Shown: positions 6,798 through 14,539, counted from the first letter of the stretch. The stretch: 14,539 bases of DNA from RGIG8597 sp045133795 (GCA_045133795.1 JBGUUT010000109.1:1-14539); one strand, 5' to 3'. Notes: generated by a model not told the origin, from the letters alone. A program made the numbers and translations.

Positions 6798-9048
6798 CAG
6801 GTAGTCCCAAATAGAATGCCCCAAGTGGTGTTCCCATTGAATCGAAAATCGGTGAATAAATAGCTACATACCATTGATTAACTACAAATGAACGACCGAA
6901 AAATTTCTCTCCGGAAATAATAGCCTTATAAATATCATCATCTCGGTCAATCATTGTTCCTACGGCACGACTTCCGTCAAAGTTCTTGATTGTCGTAGCT
7001 ACACGCATTAATTTATCATCATAAAACTGGAAAACGGTCATTTCTGTACCGAGTGTTTTCGCTACGTTATCAACAAATTTATTATTTCCCGTAATTACCA
7101 TTTTACCGTTTCTCATTTCGGTAATCTTATAATCATTTATCATTACATGGTCATCTGTAAGAATAAATGATGTTCCCTGATTATCAAAAATCTTATCAAT
7201 TTCTTCCATTTTAGTAGCAAGAATTTTTTCCATATTAACAATAGCTTTCTTCTGAGTTTCCGAACGCGTATCAAATTTTCCGGCTATTTTTTGAAGTTTC
7301 AAAATCTGGCTTACTACGTCATTTACCGAATCAACAACCATTTCTGTTTGATTTTTATTTTCCTGTGCAATACTGGAAATATAATTCATTGACTTCAAAA
7401 TCATAGAAGAACTGTCACGAACGCTCTGTCCTTCTTCCGAAATGTTTTTTACAAGTCCAGAAATCAATTCATTCTGCGTAGAAATATCACCGAATATCTC
7501 CACTGTTTTATTTGAATGCTGAACACCTACACGAATAATATCATTATTATGAGTAATAAGTCTCTGGATTTCAGCAGCCGCTTGTCCTGATTTTTCAGCC
7601 AATTTACGAATTTCCGAAGCAACTATCGTAAAACCTTTTCCGGCTTCACCTGCACGAGCAGACTCAATAGAAGCGTTTAAAGACAACAAGTTCGTTTGTT
7701 CTGCAATATCATTAATCATCGAAATAATATCCGTAATTTGGATAGAAGACTTTTCAATCTCTCCCATCTCATTTTTCAACTGCCCCATTGATTCCATACC
7801 GGTTTTTACACGTTCCAACGCAGTCTGAACATATTCATTAGCTTTTTCTGATTCAGAAGCGATTGTCCCTACAAGCTTGTTAAGACCGGAGAAATCCTGA
7901 ATAATTTTATCAACTGTTCCGGCTTGTTCTACCGCAGAATCTTCTACCGCCTTAGAAGAAAGGAACAATGTTCGCAAGTTTTTAGCAATAATCAAAATTG
8001 CATCAAAAACACTCTTTACGAGATCTTTCAATACTTTAATCATTTTAAAGAATGACCAAGATAATTCTCCAATCTCATCATTCGTTTTTGCATGCATATC
8101 ATTTACGGTTAAGTCACCTTTTTTTACAACGATATCAGCTGTATCTCTGATTAATACCAACGGACCAATAATTCTTCTTTGTATAAAGAAGATTATGAAA
8201 AGCCCCATCAAAATAGCAATCAAAACCGCTATTGCATTTATAAAATACATTTTTCTTGTAATACTGACAAAATCTGTTGAATCAAGCTCTATCATTTGAC
8301 ACATCAAAACATTACTGTCTTTCATGATAGGAATAATTGAGAAATTAGAAAAGCCTCTTTTTTCTGTTATATCTTTATAACTTTTTGAATGGATAATTTC
8401 TCCGTTCGCATCTTTTAAAGCTTTTTGAACTTCATTAGGTAAAGAAATAAGACCATTTTTCTTAGCTTTTGCTTTATCGGTATCCCACACTCGGCAAAAT
8501 AAGTTTCTTTCAAATTGACTTGCTGTAGTACTTTCTTTTTTATCAACTCTTATAAAAAAGACTGCATTACCGTATCCGTGATTAATATCAGAATTACTGT
8601 TGTCAAATCCTATAATTGAAACTGATTTTACCGGAAGAATCTTTAACGACTTATCAAAAATATTCCACAACTTTGAAAAGTTTTCATTATTAACTTCTGT
8701 ATTTGTTTTTAAAAAAGTCAAATCAATATCTTCAACTTCTGATGAAAAATAATTTTCCGAAGTTAAAAACATCTTCTTTATTTCTTGAGAAGCAATATTC
8801 AAAACACCGGAAACTCCAACTGTAGTAAACAAAGCTATAATCAAAAAGATTGTCATATATAAAAGAAGCGATATTTTAAGTTTGATACTTATCCTTCTGC
8901 GAAATAAAAAAGTAGCAAGTTTACTGTTAAGAATCGCTTCTGTCCTTTTTTTCATTCGCTCGCAAAACTTCATATAATTACGTGCAATCGTCACACGAAC
9001 ATTCCATGTTTTCTTAATTTTTTTCTTTTTGTCGCTTATTTTACCCAT
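6787..9048 (-). CDS. Methyl-accepting chemotaxis protein with C-terminal Cache-like domain
   Basis: 753 residues. Order: basic N-terminus (1-57); membrane segment 1 (about 58-82); extracytoplasmic region (about 85-265) of no recognised type; membrane segment 2 (about 268-289); HAMP (about 290-342); coiled-coil signalling domain with the conserved tip IAEQTNLLSLNASIESARAGEAGKG split over 448-472, followed by EIRKLAEKS (479-487). After the coil (to about 620) comes a compact domain at 625-750 with RVATTIKNFDGSRAVGT (682-698), GRSFVVNQWYVAIYSPI (718-734) and GTPLGAFYLGLP (739-750), which reads like a single Cache domain. With no third membrane segment it should be cytoplasmic. The protein would signal to CheA/CheW and control swimming. 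No che gene is nearby. The ribosome site is a modest GAGA/AGAG before ATG 9048; the promoter is strong. Confidence 0.96.
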   Translation of the reverse strand: MGKISDKKKKIKKTWNVRVTIARNYMKFCERMKKRTEAILNSKLATFLFRRRISIKLKISLLLYMTIFLIIALFTTVGVSGVLNIASQEIKKMFLTSENYFSSEVEDIDLTFLKTNTEVNNENFSKLWNIFDKSLKILPVKSVSIIGFDNSNSDINHGYGNAVFFIRVDKKESTTASQFERNLFCRVWDTDKAKAKKNGLISLPNEVQKALKDANGEIIHSKSYKDITEKRGFSNFSIIPIMKDSNVLMCQMIELDSTDFVSITRKMYFINAIAVLIAILMGLFIIFFIQRRIIGPLVLIRDTADIVVKKGDLTVNDMHAKTNDEIGELSWSFFKMIKVLKDLVKSVFDAILIIAKNLRTLFLSSKAVEDSAVEQAGTVDKIIQDFSGLNKLVGTIASESEKANEYVQTALERVKTGMESMGQLKNEMGEIEKSSIQITDIISMINDIAEQTNLLSLNASIESARAGEAGKGFTIVASEIRKLAEKSGQAAAEIQRLITHNNDIIRVGVQHSNKTVEIFGDISTQNELISGLVKNISEEGQSVRDSSSMILKSMNYISSIAQENKNQTEMVVDSVNDVVSQILKLQKIAGKFDTRSETQKKAIVNMEKILATKMEEIDKIFDNQGTSFILTDDHVMINDYKITEMRNGKMVITGNNKFVDNVAKTLGTEMTVFQFYDDKLMRVATTIKNFDGSRAVGTMIDRDDDIYKAIISGEKFFGRSFVVNQWYVAIYSPIFDSMGTPLGAFYLGLPDEN

Positions 9049-9124
9049 AACTCTTCTCTCTTACTGTTGTAAATTTGAAGTAAATCTCTGTACACCACAC
9101 ATATTGTGTAAGCGTATCTTTTTG

Positions 9125-9153
9125 ATTATCGGAAAAAGATTCGGTTTTCTCAA
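9125..9153 (-). promoter_or_regulatory. Near-consensus promoter of the chemoreceptor gene
   Basis: On the minus strand TTGAGA (9153-9148) and GATAAT (9130-9125) are exactly 17 bases apart, one mismatch each from the sigma-70 consensus. Transcription would start near 9118, giving a leader of about 70 bases. The -10 region also reads CCGATAAT, close to the flagellar sigma-28 -10 element (GCCGATAA), but the matching TAAA -35 is not at the expected distance. Confidence 0.65.
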
Positions 9154-9185
9154 TAAAAAAATAGAATCTTTCTGAAGAAAGATTC
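9154..9185 (-). terminator. Intrinsic terminator of the acyltransferase gene
   Basis: GAATCTTTC (9164-9172) and GAAAGATTC (9177-9185) form a perfect 9-bp stem with a four-base loop, followed on the minus strand by TATTTTTTTATTG. It starts 20 bases past the acyltransferase stop and abuts the -35 element of the MCP promoter, which cleanly separates the two units. Confidence 0.85.
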
Positions 9186-9204
9186 AAAGATATTATCGAG
9201 AATA

Positions 9205-9954
9205 CTAAATTTTCTTCACTTCTTCCTCAATTTCCGAATAAAGTTGTGCAATTTTAGAACGAAGCGTACTTACAAATAACCTTTCATCTCCGTTAAAAGC
9301 TTCAAAATCCAAAGGTTCTCCCATTTTCACATAAACATCACGCCAAATTAATTTCTTCTCATACAAAAAATTTTGGTCGATTCCGTACAACGCCACCGGA
9401 ACTACTTTAGCACCGGTATTTTTTGCAATCTTCGCAATTCCGCCGCGAAGTTGTCCTACAGGCTCGTCGATTACATATTTACCTTCCGGGAAAAAAATCA
9501 AAGATATTCGCTCTTTCAATCTCTTCCTTATAGTATTGTAAGAACGTAACAATCCCGATACGGAACGATGATCTATCGGAACAAAACGCATTTTAGCAAT
9601 AATAAGTTTAAACGGCGGAATTATGTCTGCAACATGTTGATCCATTGTATAAGCAAACGGACGAGGAACAAATTTTGAAATAAATACCGGGTCTGAAAAA
9701 CATTTATGATTTGATGCATAAATCATTCCTTGACTTTTTTTGCAATCCACAGATGTCAAGTCGTGCATTCTTACACGATTTGCCCAAATATAAAAATTAA
9801 TTGCCAACGGATACAACCAAGTAATCCATCTGAAAGGAAAAAATAAAGACGGAAAATAAAAAATAATAATCCATGCTTGAACCAGCATTAATCTGGCAAA
9901 AAGTAATTTATTTTTTTTTCGTTTTTCTGGTTTACTCTGTTTATCTGCATTCAT
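9205..9954 (-). CDS. PlsC-family 1-acyl-glycerol-3-phosphate acyltransferase
   Basis: 249 residues, typical for PlsC-like enzymes. These transfer a fatty acyl chain to lysophosphatidic acid at the inner membrane to make phosphatidic acid, the phospholipid precursor. Visible motifs: the catalytic HX4D as NHKCFSD (82-88), a basic/aromatic block RFVPIDHR (123-130), FFPEGK (154-159) and VVPVALYG (184-191). A hydrophobic N-terminal section (about 18-58) gives membrane attachment. The start at 9954 (MNADKQ) is chosen because AAAGGA lies 6-7 bases upstream; the frame extends to 10002 without a comparable site. The terminal Thr-Arg of the usual FPEGTR is changed to Lys-Tyr, which occurs among distant family members, so substrate preference is uncertain. 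It has its own promoter and terminator. Confidence 0.92.
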   Translation of the reverse strand: MNADKQSKPEKRKKNKLLFARLMLVQAWIIIFYFPSLFFPFRWITWLYPLAINFYIWANRVRMHDLTSVDCKKSQGMIYASNHKCFSDPVFISKFVPRPFAYTMDQHVADIIPPFKLIIAKMRFVPIDHRSVSGLLRSYNTIRKRLKERISLIFFPEGKYVIDEPVGQLRGGIAKIAKNTGAKVVPVALYGIDQNFLYEKKLIWRDVYVKMGEPLDFEAFNGDERLFVSTLRSKIAQLYSEIEEEVKKI

Positions 9955-10007
9955 ATTAAATCCTTTTTCACTGATAAAAAAACACTTTAACATTAAATAC
10001 AATCAGT

Positions 10008-10035
10008 TTTATCTCAATCACATTTTTTTTCACAA
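10008..10035 (-). promoter_or_regulatory. Promoter of the acyltransferase gene
   Basis: On the minus strand TTGTGA (10035-10030) is followed after 16 bases by GATAAA (10013-10008). Transcription would start near 10001, leaving a leader of about 47 bases. The arrangement equals that upstream of the MATE gene. The surroundings are over 80% A/T, which makes chance matches easier. Confidence 0.4.
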
Positions 10036-10119
10036 ATAAAAATCTTTTACTGCTAAATTTATTTTTTTTTGTAAAAAAGTCTCTTTTTATCTTCCTTATT
10101 AAATTACTTTTTATTATCT

Positions 10120-10218
10120 TAGACAACGGACGGACACGAAGAGCGATCCTTGTTGTTGTTTGTCTATTTCATAAAATTCTCCTAAACTTACCAGGGTGCG
10201 TCACACCCTGGTTTTTTT
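10120..10218 (+). ncRNA. Candidate small RNA ending in an orphan plus-strand terminator
   Basis: Within the 270-base gap between aroA and the acyltransferase gene, bases 10120-10166 are clearly richer in G and C than the flanks and can fold: TAGACAA (10120-10126) pairs with TTGTCTA (10160-10166), and ACAAC/GTTGT plus GGA/TCC offer an alternative inner stem. A strong terminator oriented to the plus strand follows (10190-10218), although no plus-strand gene precedes it. No convincing -35/-10 pair was found; TATCTT near 10115-10120 is only a weak -10 candidate. It does not match tmRNA, SRP RNA, RNase P RNA or 6S RNA as I know them. The rest of the gap (9955-10119) holds only the acyltransferase leader and promoter in A/T-rich sequence. 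Confidence 0.35.
10190..10218 (+). terminator. Intrinsic terminator oriented to the plus strand
   Basis: ACCAGGGTG (10190-10198) and CACCCTGGT (10204-10212) form a perfect 9-bp G/C-rich stem with a five-base loop, followed by seven T on the plus strand (10212-10218). On the minus strand the stem is followed by AAGTTTAGG, a poor T-tract, so it would only weakly stop aroA transcripts, whose stop codon is 8 bases to its right. Confidence 0.8.
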
Positions 10219-10225
10219 ATTAGGT

Positions 10226-11503
10226 TTATTCTATATTTTCAATTACTCCGCCGCATTGTCTTATCAAATCTTGAAAGTTCGGAAATGTCACTGCAGCAGC
10301 TTCCGATGTATCAACGACAGTTTCACCCTCGCAGCACAATCCGGCAACAGACAAAGCCATTACGATTCTGTGGTCTGCATAACCGTGTAAATTATCGCAA
10401 GCCTTGAGTTTACTTTTTCTGATAACAAGACCGTCTTCCAATTCTTCGATGTCAGCTCCCATTGCAGATAATTCTTTGTACATACAAGCAATTCTGTCTG
10501 TTTCTTTATATCTTGCCTGCATTACATTATGCAATCTTGTTTCACCTTCGGCAAAACATGCAGCGACAGACATTGCCGGTAAAGCATCGGGAATAGCATT
10601 CATATCAATATCAATTCCTTTTAATTTTCCGCCGGTCACGGTCACACTGTCAGCTTCCATTTTTACCGTACAGCCCATTTTTTCAAGCAAAAATAAAACT
10701 TCTTTATCACCTTGCGGGTCAGTCATATCAAGATTTTTCATTGTAATTGTTCCGCCGCTGATTGCCGCAAGAACAACAAAAAAAGTAGCACTCGAAAAAT
10801 CTGCAGGGATTGTCATATCGAAAGGTTTAAACTTTTGCCCGCCTTTTACCCAAAACTTCTTATAATTTTCATTACGATATTCTATACCAAGTTTATCAAG
10901 CCACCATGTCGTAATATCAACATAAGGCAATTCATTCAACCGTGTCATTTCAATTTCTGTATCTTGTTCAAACATCGGAGCATTTATCAATATTGAAGAC
11001 AAAAATTGAGAGCTTAGCCCGTCAAGCTTTGTAAAACCGCCCTTTGCCGGTCCGGTCACTACAGCCGGAGCTTTGCCGTTATTTTTCGTAGTAAATGCCT
11101 TTGCTCCCAAATTATTAAGAGCATCAATCACCGCTGCCACCGGACGATTAAGAATCTGCTCATCTCCCGTAAAAACAGCACTTCCGTCCAGCAATGCCGC
11201 AGTAGACAAAGCAATACGCAATGTGGTACCGGAGTTTCCTACATCTATGACATTATCGGGAACTGTCGGCTTTCCGCCGAACCCGTCAATAATATAATTT
11301 CCTTCTGCATCTTGATTAATGTCAGCTCCGAATTGACGGCACGTTGTTATTGCCGACCGCGTATCATTAGACAAAAGCGGCTTGCGAATGACAGAACGTC
11401 CGTCTGCAAATGAAGCAAAAAAGAATGATCTTATCGAATGTGATTTCGAACCGGGAATCTCTACAGTCCCGCAAATATTTGATTTTGTTACTTTAAACTT
11501 CAT
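10226..11503 (-). CDS. aroA: 3-phosphoshikimate 1-carboxyvinyltransferase (EPSP synthase)
   Basis: 425 residues, full length for this family. It joins phosphoenolpyruvate to shikimate-3-phosphate, the sixth step of the shikimate pathway to aromatic amino acids. Key sites: PGSKSHSIR (17-25, substrate-binding Lys20), GNSGTTLR (89-96, PEP/glyphosate site), SSQFLSS (164-170), the catalytic Asp306 in IPDALP, RYKETDR (331-337, Glu334) and DHRIVMAL (377-384). The GNSGTTLR wording is like Gram-positive-type enzymes and unlike the GNAGTAMR of E. coli. The start is supported by AAGGAAGG 6 bases before the ATG. It lies 51 bases downstream of uvrA with no terminator between, so co-transcription is likely. 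No other shikimate gene is in the window. Confidence 0.97.
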   Translation of the reverse strand: MKFKVTKSNICGTVEIPGSKSHSIRSFFFASFADGRSVIRKPLLSNDTRSAITTCRQFGADINQDAEGNYIIDGFGGKPTVPDNVIDVGNSGTTLRIALSTAALLDGSAVFTGDEQILNRPVAAVIDALNNLGAKAFTTKNNGKAPAVVTGPAKGGFTKLDGLSSQFLSSILINAPMFEQDTEIEMTRLNELPYVDITTWWLDKLGIEYRNENYKKFWVKGGQKFKPFDMTIPADFSSATFFVVLAAISGGTITMKNLDMTDPQGDKEVLFLLEKMGCTVKMEADSVTVTGGKLKGIDIDMNAIPDALPAMSVAACFAEGETRLHNVMQARYKETDRIACMYKELSAMGADIEELEDGLVIRKSKLKACDNLHGYADHRIVMALSVAGLCCEGETVVDTSEAAAVTFPNFQDLIRQCGGVIENIE

Positions 11504-11554
11504 TTTTTTCCTTCCTTATTCTCTATATATTAATAATAGTTTCAACTTAAACAG

Positions 11555-14356
11555 CTACACTTTTAAAATGTCTTTTAAATAATGACCGGTATAACTTTTT
11601 TCGCAAGCTGCCACTTCTTCAGGTGTACCGGCAACAACCACTTGTCCGCCTTTGTCACCGCCTTCCGGGCCGATATCAATAATATGGTCTGCGATTTTTA
11701 TCACATCAAGGTTATGCTCGATGATAATCATTGAGTTTCCTTGGTCTACAAGCTTGTTAAGAACTTCCACTAGCTGTTTTACATCGGCAAAATGCAAACC
11801 GGTAGTCGGCTCGTCGAGAATATACATTGTTTTACCGGTCTGACGTTTTGACAATTCGTCAGCCAATTTCACACGCTGAGCTTCTCCACCGGAAAGTGTA
11901 AGAGCCGACTGTCCCAAACGAATATAGCCGAGTCCCACGTCGCACAATGTTTGCAATTTTTTACTTATCTGCGGATGTTTTTCAAAAAGCTTCAACGCAT
12001 TTTCTGCTGTCATATTAAGAACATCAGAAATCGAATAGCCTTTATATTTTACTTCAAGAGTTTCTCGATTGTAACGCATTCCGTTACACGTTTCGCAGGT
12101 CACATAAACATCCGGCAAAAAGTGCATTTCAATTTTTATCTGACCGTCGCCGCAACAACTTTCGCAACGCCCGCCTTTAACATTAAAAGAAAAACGTCCA
12201 GATTTATAACCGCGGATTTTGGCTTCTTCCATTTCTGCAAATAAATCACGAATATGATTAAAAAGTCCGGTATAAGTCGCCGGATTGGAACGAGGAGTTC
12301 GCCCGATGGGACTTTGGTCGATACAAATTACCTTGTCGATATTCTCGATTCCGCTAATCGACTTGTAATATTTTACTTCATCATTTTTATGAAAAAGATG
12401 ATTGAACAATGCCGGATAAATAATTTCATTCACAAGCGTAGATTTTCCCGAACCGCTGACGCCGGTAATTATAGTCATTTTTCCCAGCGGAATCGACACG
12501 GTAATATTTTTCAGATTATGAAGTTTTGCTCCGGTAATTGTAAGGAATTGTCCGTTTCCCTCACGGCGTTTTTGCGGAATCTCAATAGAATCGGCACCGC
12601 TTAAAAAACGCCCCGTAATTGATTCCGGATTTTTTTCTATTTCTGACGGCGTTCCTTCGGCAATTATCATTCCGCCGTGTTCGCCGGCTCGCGGGCCTAA
12701 ATCCACCACGTAATCTGCACTGCGAATCACTTGTTCGTCATGTTCTACGATTACAAGAGTATTTCCTATATCACGAAGCTCCAGTAATGTCTGAAGCAAT
12801 CTGTCATTGTCACGTTGATGTAATCCGATTGTAGGTTCGTCAAGAACATAAAGAACGCCGACAAGTTTGCTTCCGATTTGTGTCGCAAGACGAATTCGCT
12901 GTGCTTCACCGCCGGAAAGTGTCGCCGACTTTCTGTCAAGTGTAAGATATTCCAAGCCTACATCCATCAAAAAACGCAATCTGGAACGAATCTCTTTTAA
13001 TATTTGTACGGCGATTATCTGACCGTTATCACTTAATTTCAAGTTTTCAAAAAACTCATAGCTTTCTTTGACACTGTGACAAACCACATCGTCAATGTTT
13101 TTATCAGCAACTTTTATGGACAATGCAATTTTATTCAAACGTTTTCCGTGACAAGAATGGCACTTTTGTTCCGTCATGAAAGACTCCAGCCATTCTTTCA
13201 CGCCGCCCCACATTGCTTCACGATAACGCTGTTTTAACTCTTCGAAAATACCTTTGTATTTACCTTTTTTAACTTTCATTTCGTATCGAAACTCGATTTC
13301 TTCGTCCGTTCCGTTAATGATAATATCTTGAATATTCGCCGGTAATTGCTCAAAAGGAATATCTAAATCAAAATCGAAATGACGAGACAAACTTTCCAAT
13401 TCTGCATAAGCAATTTTGTGTTTTTGCAGATGAGTCTGAATCGCACCGTCCGCAATAGAAAGACGTCTGTCCGGGATAATTTTATTTAAATCGTACTCGA
13501 TAATCTCTCCCAAGCCGTGGCAAGCTTCACAAGCTCCTTGAGGATTATTGAAGGAAAAAAGACGCGGTTGAATTTCCGGGTAGCTGATACCGCAGTCCGG
13601 ACAGGCGAAATGCTCGGAAAAGATTTCTTTTTCACCGCCGACATCCACTGTCACAAGTCCGTTTGCCATTTTTAATGCACTTTCCACCGATTCGCTGCAA
13701 CGTTGATGAATCCCGTCACGTATAACCAAACGGTCGACTACGATTTCTATAGTATGCTTTTTTTGTTTATCAAGTTTAATTTCTTCATCAAGGGTATATA
13801 ATTCACCGTCAACTGCGACTCTCATATATCCGGACTTGCGGGCATCTTCGAATATCTTTTGAAATTCCCCTTTTCGACCTCTGACCACCGGTGCCAAAAT
13901 CATTATTTTCGTACCTTCATCCTTAGCTAAAATCAAATCTACGATTTGGTCTACTGATTGAGCACTGATTGGCTTATTACATTTATAACAGTAAGGCACT
14001 CCGGTTCGTGCAAAAAGAAGACGTAAATAATCATGAACTTCAGTTACCGTGGCAACCGTAGAACGTGGATTTTTATGAGTAGTTTTTTGTTCTATACTGA
14101 TTGCCGGACTCAATCCTTCTATGTAATCAAGATCCGGCTTTTCCATCAAACCGAGGAATTGTCTGGCATAAGGCGAAAGGGATTCTACATAACGACGTTG
14201 ACCTTCAGCATAAATCGTATCAAACGCCAAACTTGATTTCCCCGAGCCGCTTACTCCGGAAACAACAATCATTTTATCGCGAGGCAATGTAATATCGACA
14301 TTTTTTAAATTATGAGTTCTTGCCCCTTTAATAATCAACTTTCTGTGCTGTTCCAT
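11555..14356 (-). CDS. uvrA: UvrABC excision nuclease subunit A
   Basis: 933 residues, the normal length. UvrA is a DNA-binding ABC ATPase dimer that finds bulky lesions and loads UvrB in nucleotide excision repair. Two ATPase modules are intact: Walker A GVSGSGKSS (34-42) and GVSGSGKST (632-640); signatures LSGGEAQRIRLA (480-491) and LSGGEAQRVKLA (821-832); Walker B YVLDEPTIGLH (503-513) and YILDEPTTGLH (845-855). Zinc-binding cysteines are present at 252/255/276/279 and 731/734/754/757, with further CxxC pairs at 123/126 and 399/402. ATG 14356 has AAAGGA about 11 bases upstream, in the loop of a predicted leader hairpin. I see no LexA-type operator of the E. coli or Bacillus form in the 105 bases upstream. 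Confidence 0.98.
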   Translation of the reverse strand: MEQHRKLIIKGARTHNLKNVDITLPRDKMIVVSGVSGSGKSSLAFDTIYAEGQRRYVESLSPYARQFLGLMEKPDLDYIEGLSPAISIEQKTTHKNPRSTVATVTEVHDYLRLLFARTGVPYCYKCNKPISAQSVDQIVDLILAKDEGTKIMILAPVVRGRKGEFQKIFEDARKSGYMRVAVDGELYTLDEEIKLDKQKKHTIEIVVDRLVIRDGIHQRCSESVESALKMANGLVTVDVGGEKEIFSEHFACPDCGISYPEIQPRLFSFNNPQGACEACHGLGEIIEYDLNKIIPDRRLSIADGAIQTHLQKHKIAYAELESLSRHFDFDLDIPFEQLPANIQDIIINGTDEEIEFRYEMKVKKGKYKGIFEELKQRYREAMWGGVKEWLESFMTEQKCHSCHGKRLNKIALSIKVADKNIDDVVCHSVKESYEFFENLKLSDNGQIIAVQILKEIRSRLRFLMDVGLEYLTLDRKSATLSGGEAQRIRLATQIGSKLVGVLYVLDEPTIGLHQRDNDRLLQTLLELRDIGNTLVIVEHDEQVIRSADYVVDLGPRAGEHGGMIIAEGTPSEIEKNPESITGRFLSGADSIEIPQKRREGNGQFLTITGAKLHNLKNITVSIPLGKMTIITGVSGSGKSTLVNEIIYPALFNHLFHKNDEVKYYKSISGIENIDKVICIDQSPIGRTPRSNPATYTGLFNHIRDLFAEMEEAKIRGYKSGRFSFNVKGGRCESCCGDGQIKIEMHFLPDVYVTCETCNGMRYNRETLEVKYKGYSISDVLNMTAENALKLFEKHPQISKKLQTLCDVGLGYIRLGQSALTLSGGEAQRVKLADELSKRQTGKTMYILDEPTTGLHFADVKQLVEVLNKLVDQGNSMIIIEHNLDVIKIADHIIDIGPEGGDKGGQVVVAGTPEEVAACEKSYTGHYLKDILKV

Positions 14357-14360
14357 CTTG

Positions 14361-14388
14361 CTTAATTTCCTTTCATTGAAAAATTAAG
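14361..14388 (-). promoter_or_regulatory. Leader hairpin with the uvrA ribosome site in its loop
   Basis: CTTAATTT (14361-14368) and AAATTAAG (14381-14388) are exact reverse complements separated by 12 bases. In the uvrA mRNA the loop contains the AAAGGA ribosome site, and the stem ends 4 bases before the start codon. It may expose or tune ribosome access, or be a protein-binding palindrome. The stem is mostly A:U and thus weak. Confidence 0.3.
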
Positions 14389-14461
14389 CGACTTTAACAC
14401 ATTTTAATTTGATTTAAAATTAGTTTGACAGATTAATAACAAGAGAACAACAATGAAAAAG

Positions 14462-14539
14462 TTATTTTTCTTCCGCAACAATAAAAATAGGTCGCTGTTT
14501 TACTTCTACATAAATTTTAGCAATATATTGTCCCAAAAT
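14462..14539 (-). CDS. C-terminal end of an unidentified protein (runs off the right edge)
   Basis: On the minus strand a frame is open from the window edge to a TAA at 14464-14462, giving 25 residues ending VKQRPIFIVAEEK. The alternating hydrophobic and charged residues look like a genuine protein end, and the direction agrees with all other protein genes. It would end 105 bases before uvrA. A competing plus-strand frame from ATG 14453 (MKKLFFFRNN) is also open to the edge but lacks a good ribosome site. The family cannot be told from so short a piece. Confidence 0.45.
   Translation of the reverse strand: MLGQYIAKIYVEVKQRPIFIVAEEK

Noticed and set aside
10404..10996. Two overlapping plus-strand frames of 153 and 94 codons opposite aroA
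   Set aside because: They are antisense shadows of a complete aroA with all catalytic motifs; no start signals support them.
14453..14539. Plus-strand partial frame MKKLFFFRNN at the right edge, with TTGACA at about 14423
   Set aside because: The TTGACA has no -10 at 16-18 bases and the ATG lacks a ribosome site; the minus-strand reading agrees better with gene direction. It stays possible until more sequence is seen.
1..14539. CRISPR array, insertion sequence, prophage or toxin-antitoxin module
   Set aside because: No spaced direct repeats, transposase, integrase, phage structural gene or paired small toxin/antitoxin frames were seen. An 11-codon TTG-started hydrophobic frame near 10150 (LLLFVYFIKFS) is too weak to call a toxin.

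Overview
The window is an AT-rich bacterial chromosome segment that most resembles a spirochaete, probably an environmental or gut Treponema-like organism (moderate confidence). The case rests on the AT-rich, T-run-heavy spacers, the HisRS type, a double-membrane style of surface proteins, and an MCP of the kind common in that group. No 16S gene or other decisive marker is present. A complete aroA argues against the reduced pathogen T. pallidum.

Every protein gene reads on the minus strand; the only clear plus-strand gene is a tRNA. From right to left, in the direction of transcription, the order is: the 3' end of an unknown gene (14462-14539), uvrA and aroA (51 bases apart, possibly co-transcribed), a 270-base spacer, a PlsC-type acyltransferase, a methyl-accepting chemotaxis protein (MCP), a probable serine-hydrolase lipoprotein overlapping the MCP end, a YhbY RNA-binding protein with its own promoter and terminator, a MATE transporter, a plus-strand initiator tRNA, a CapA-type protein, hisS, and an unidentified partial gene that overlaps the hisS stop codon (TGATG).

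Most genes are housekeeping: excision repair, the shikimate pathway, phospholipid synthesis, translation and ribosome assembly. They look like short independent units, because several near-consensus promoters (TTGAGA-17-GATAAT, TTGAAA-17-TATTAA, TTGTGA-16-GATAAA) and hairpin/T-run terminators fall between them. I see no CRISPR array, insertion sequence, phage or plasmid module, and no multi-gene defence or biosynthetic system.

The points most worth a second look are: (i) the MCP has a Cache-like sensor domain at its C-terminus, after the signalling hairpin and so on the cytoplasmic side; (ii) an orphan plus-strand terminator preceded by a GC-richer foldable island at 10120-10218, a candidate small RNA; (iii) a perfect 15-bp terminator-like hairpin inside the 5' end of the serine-hydrolase reading frame; (iv) an initiator tRNA whose 1:72 mismatch is C:U instead of the usual C:A.
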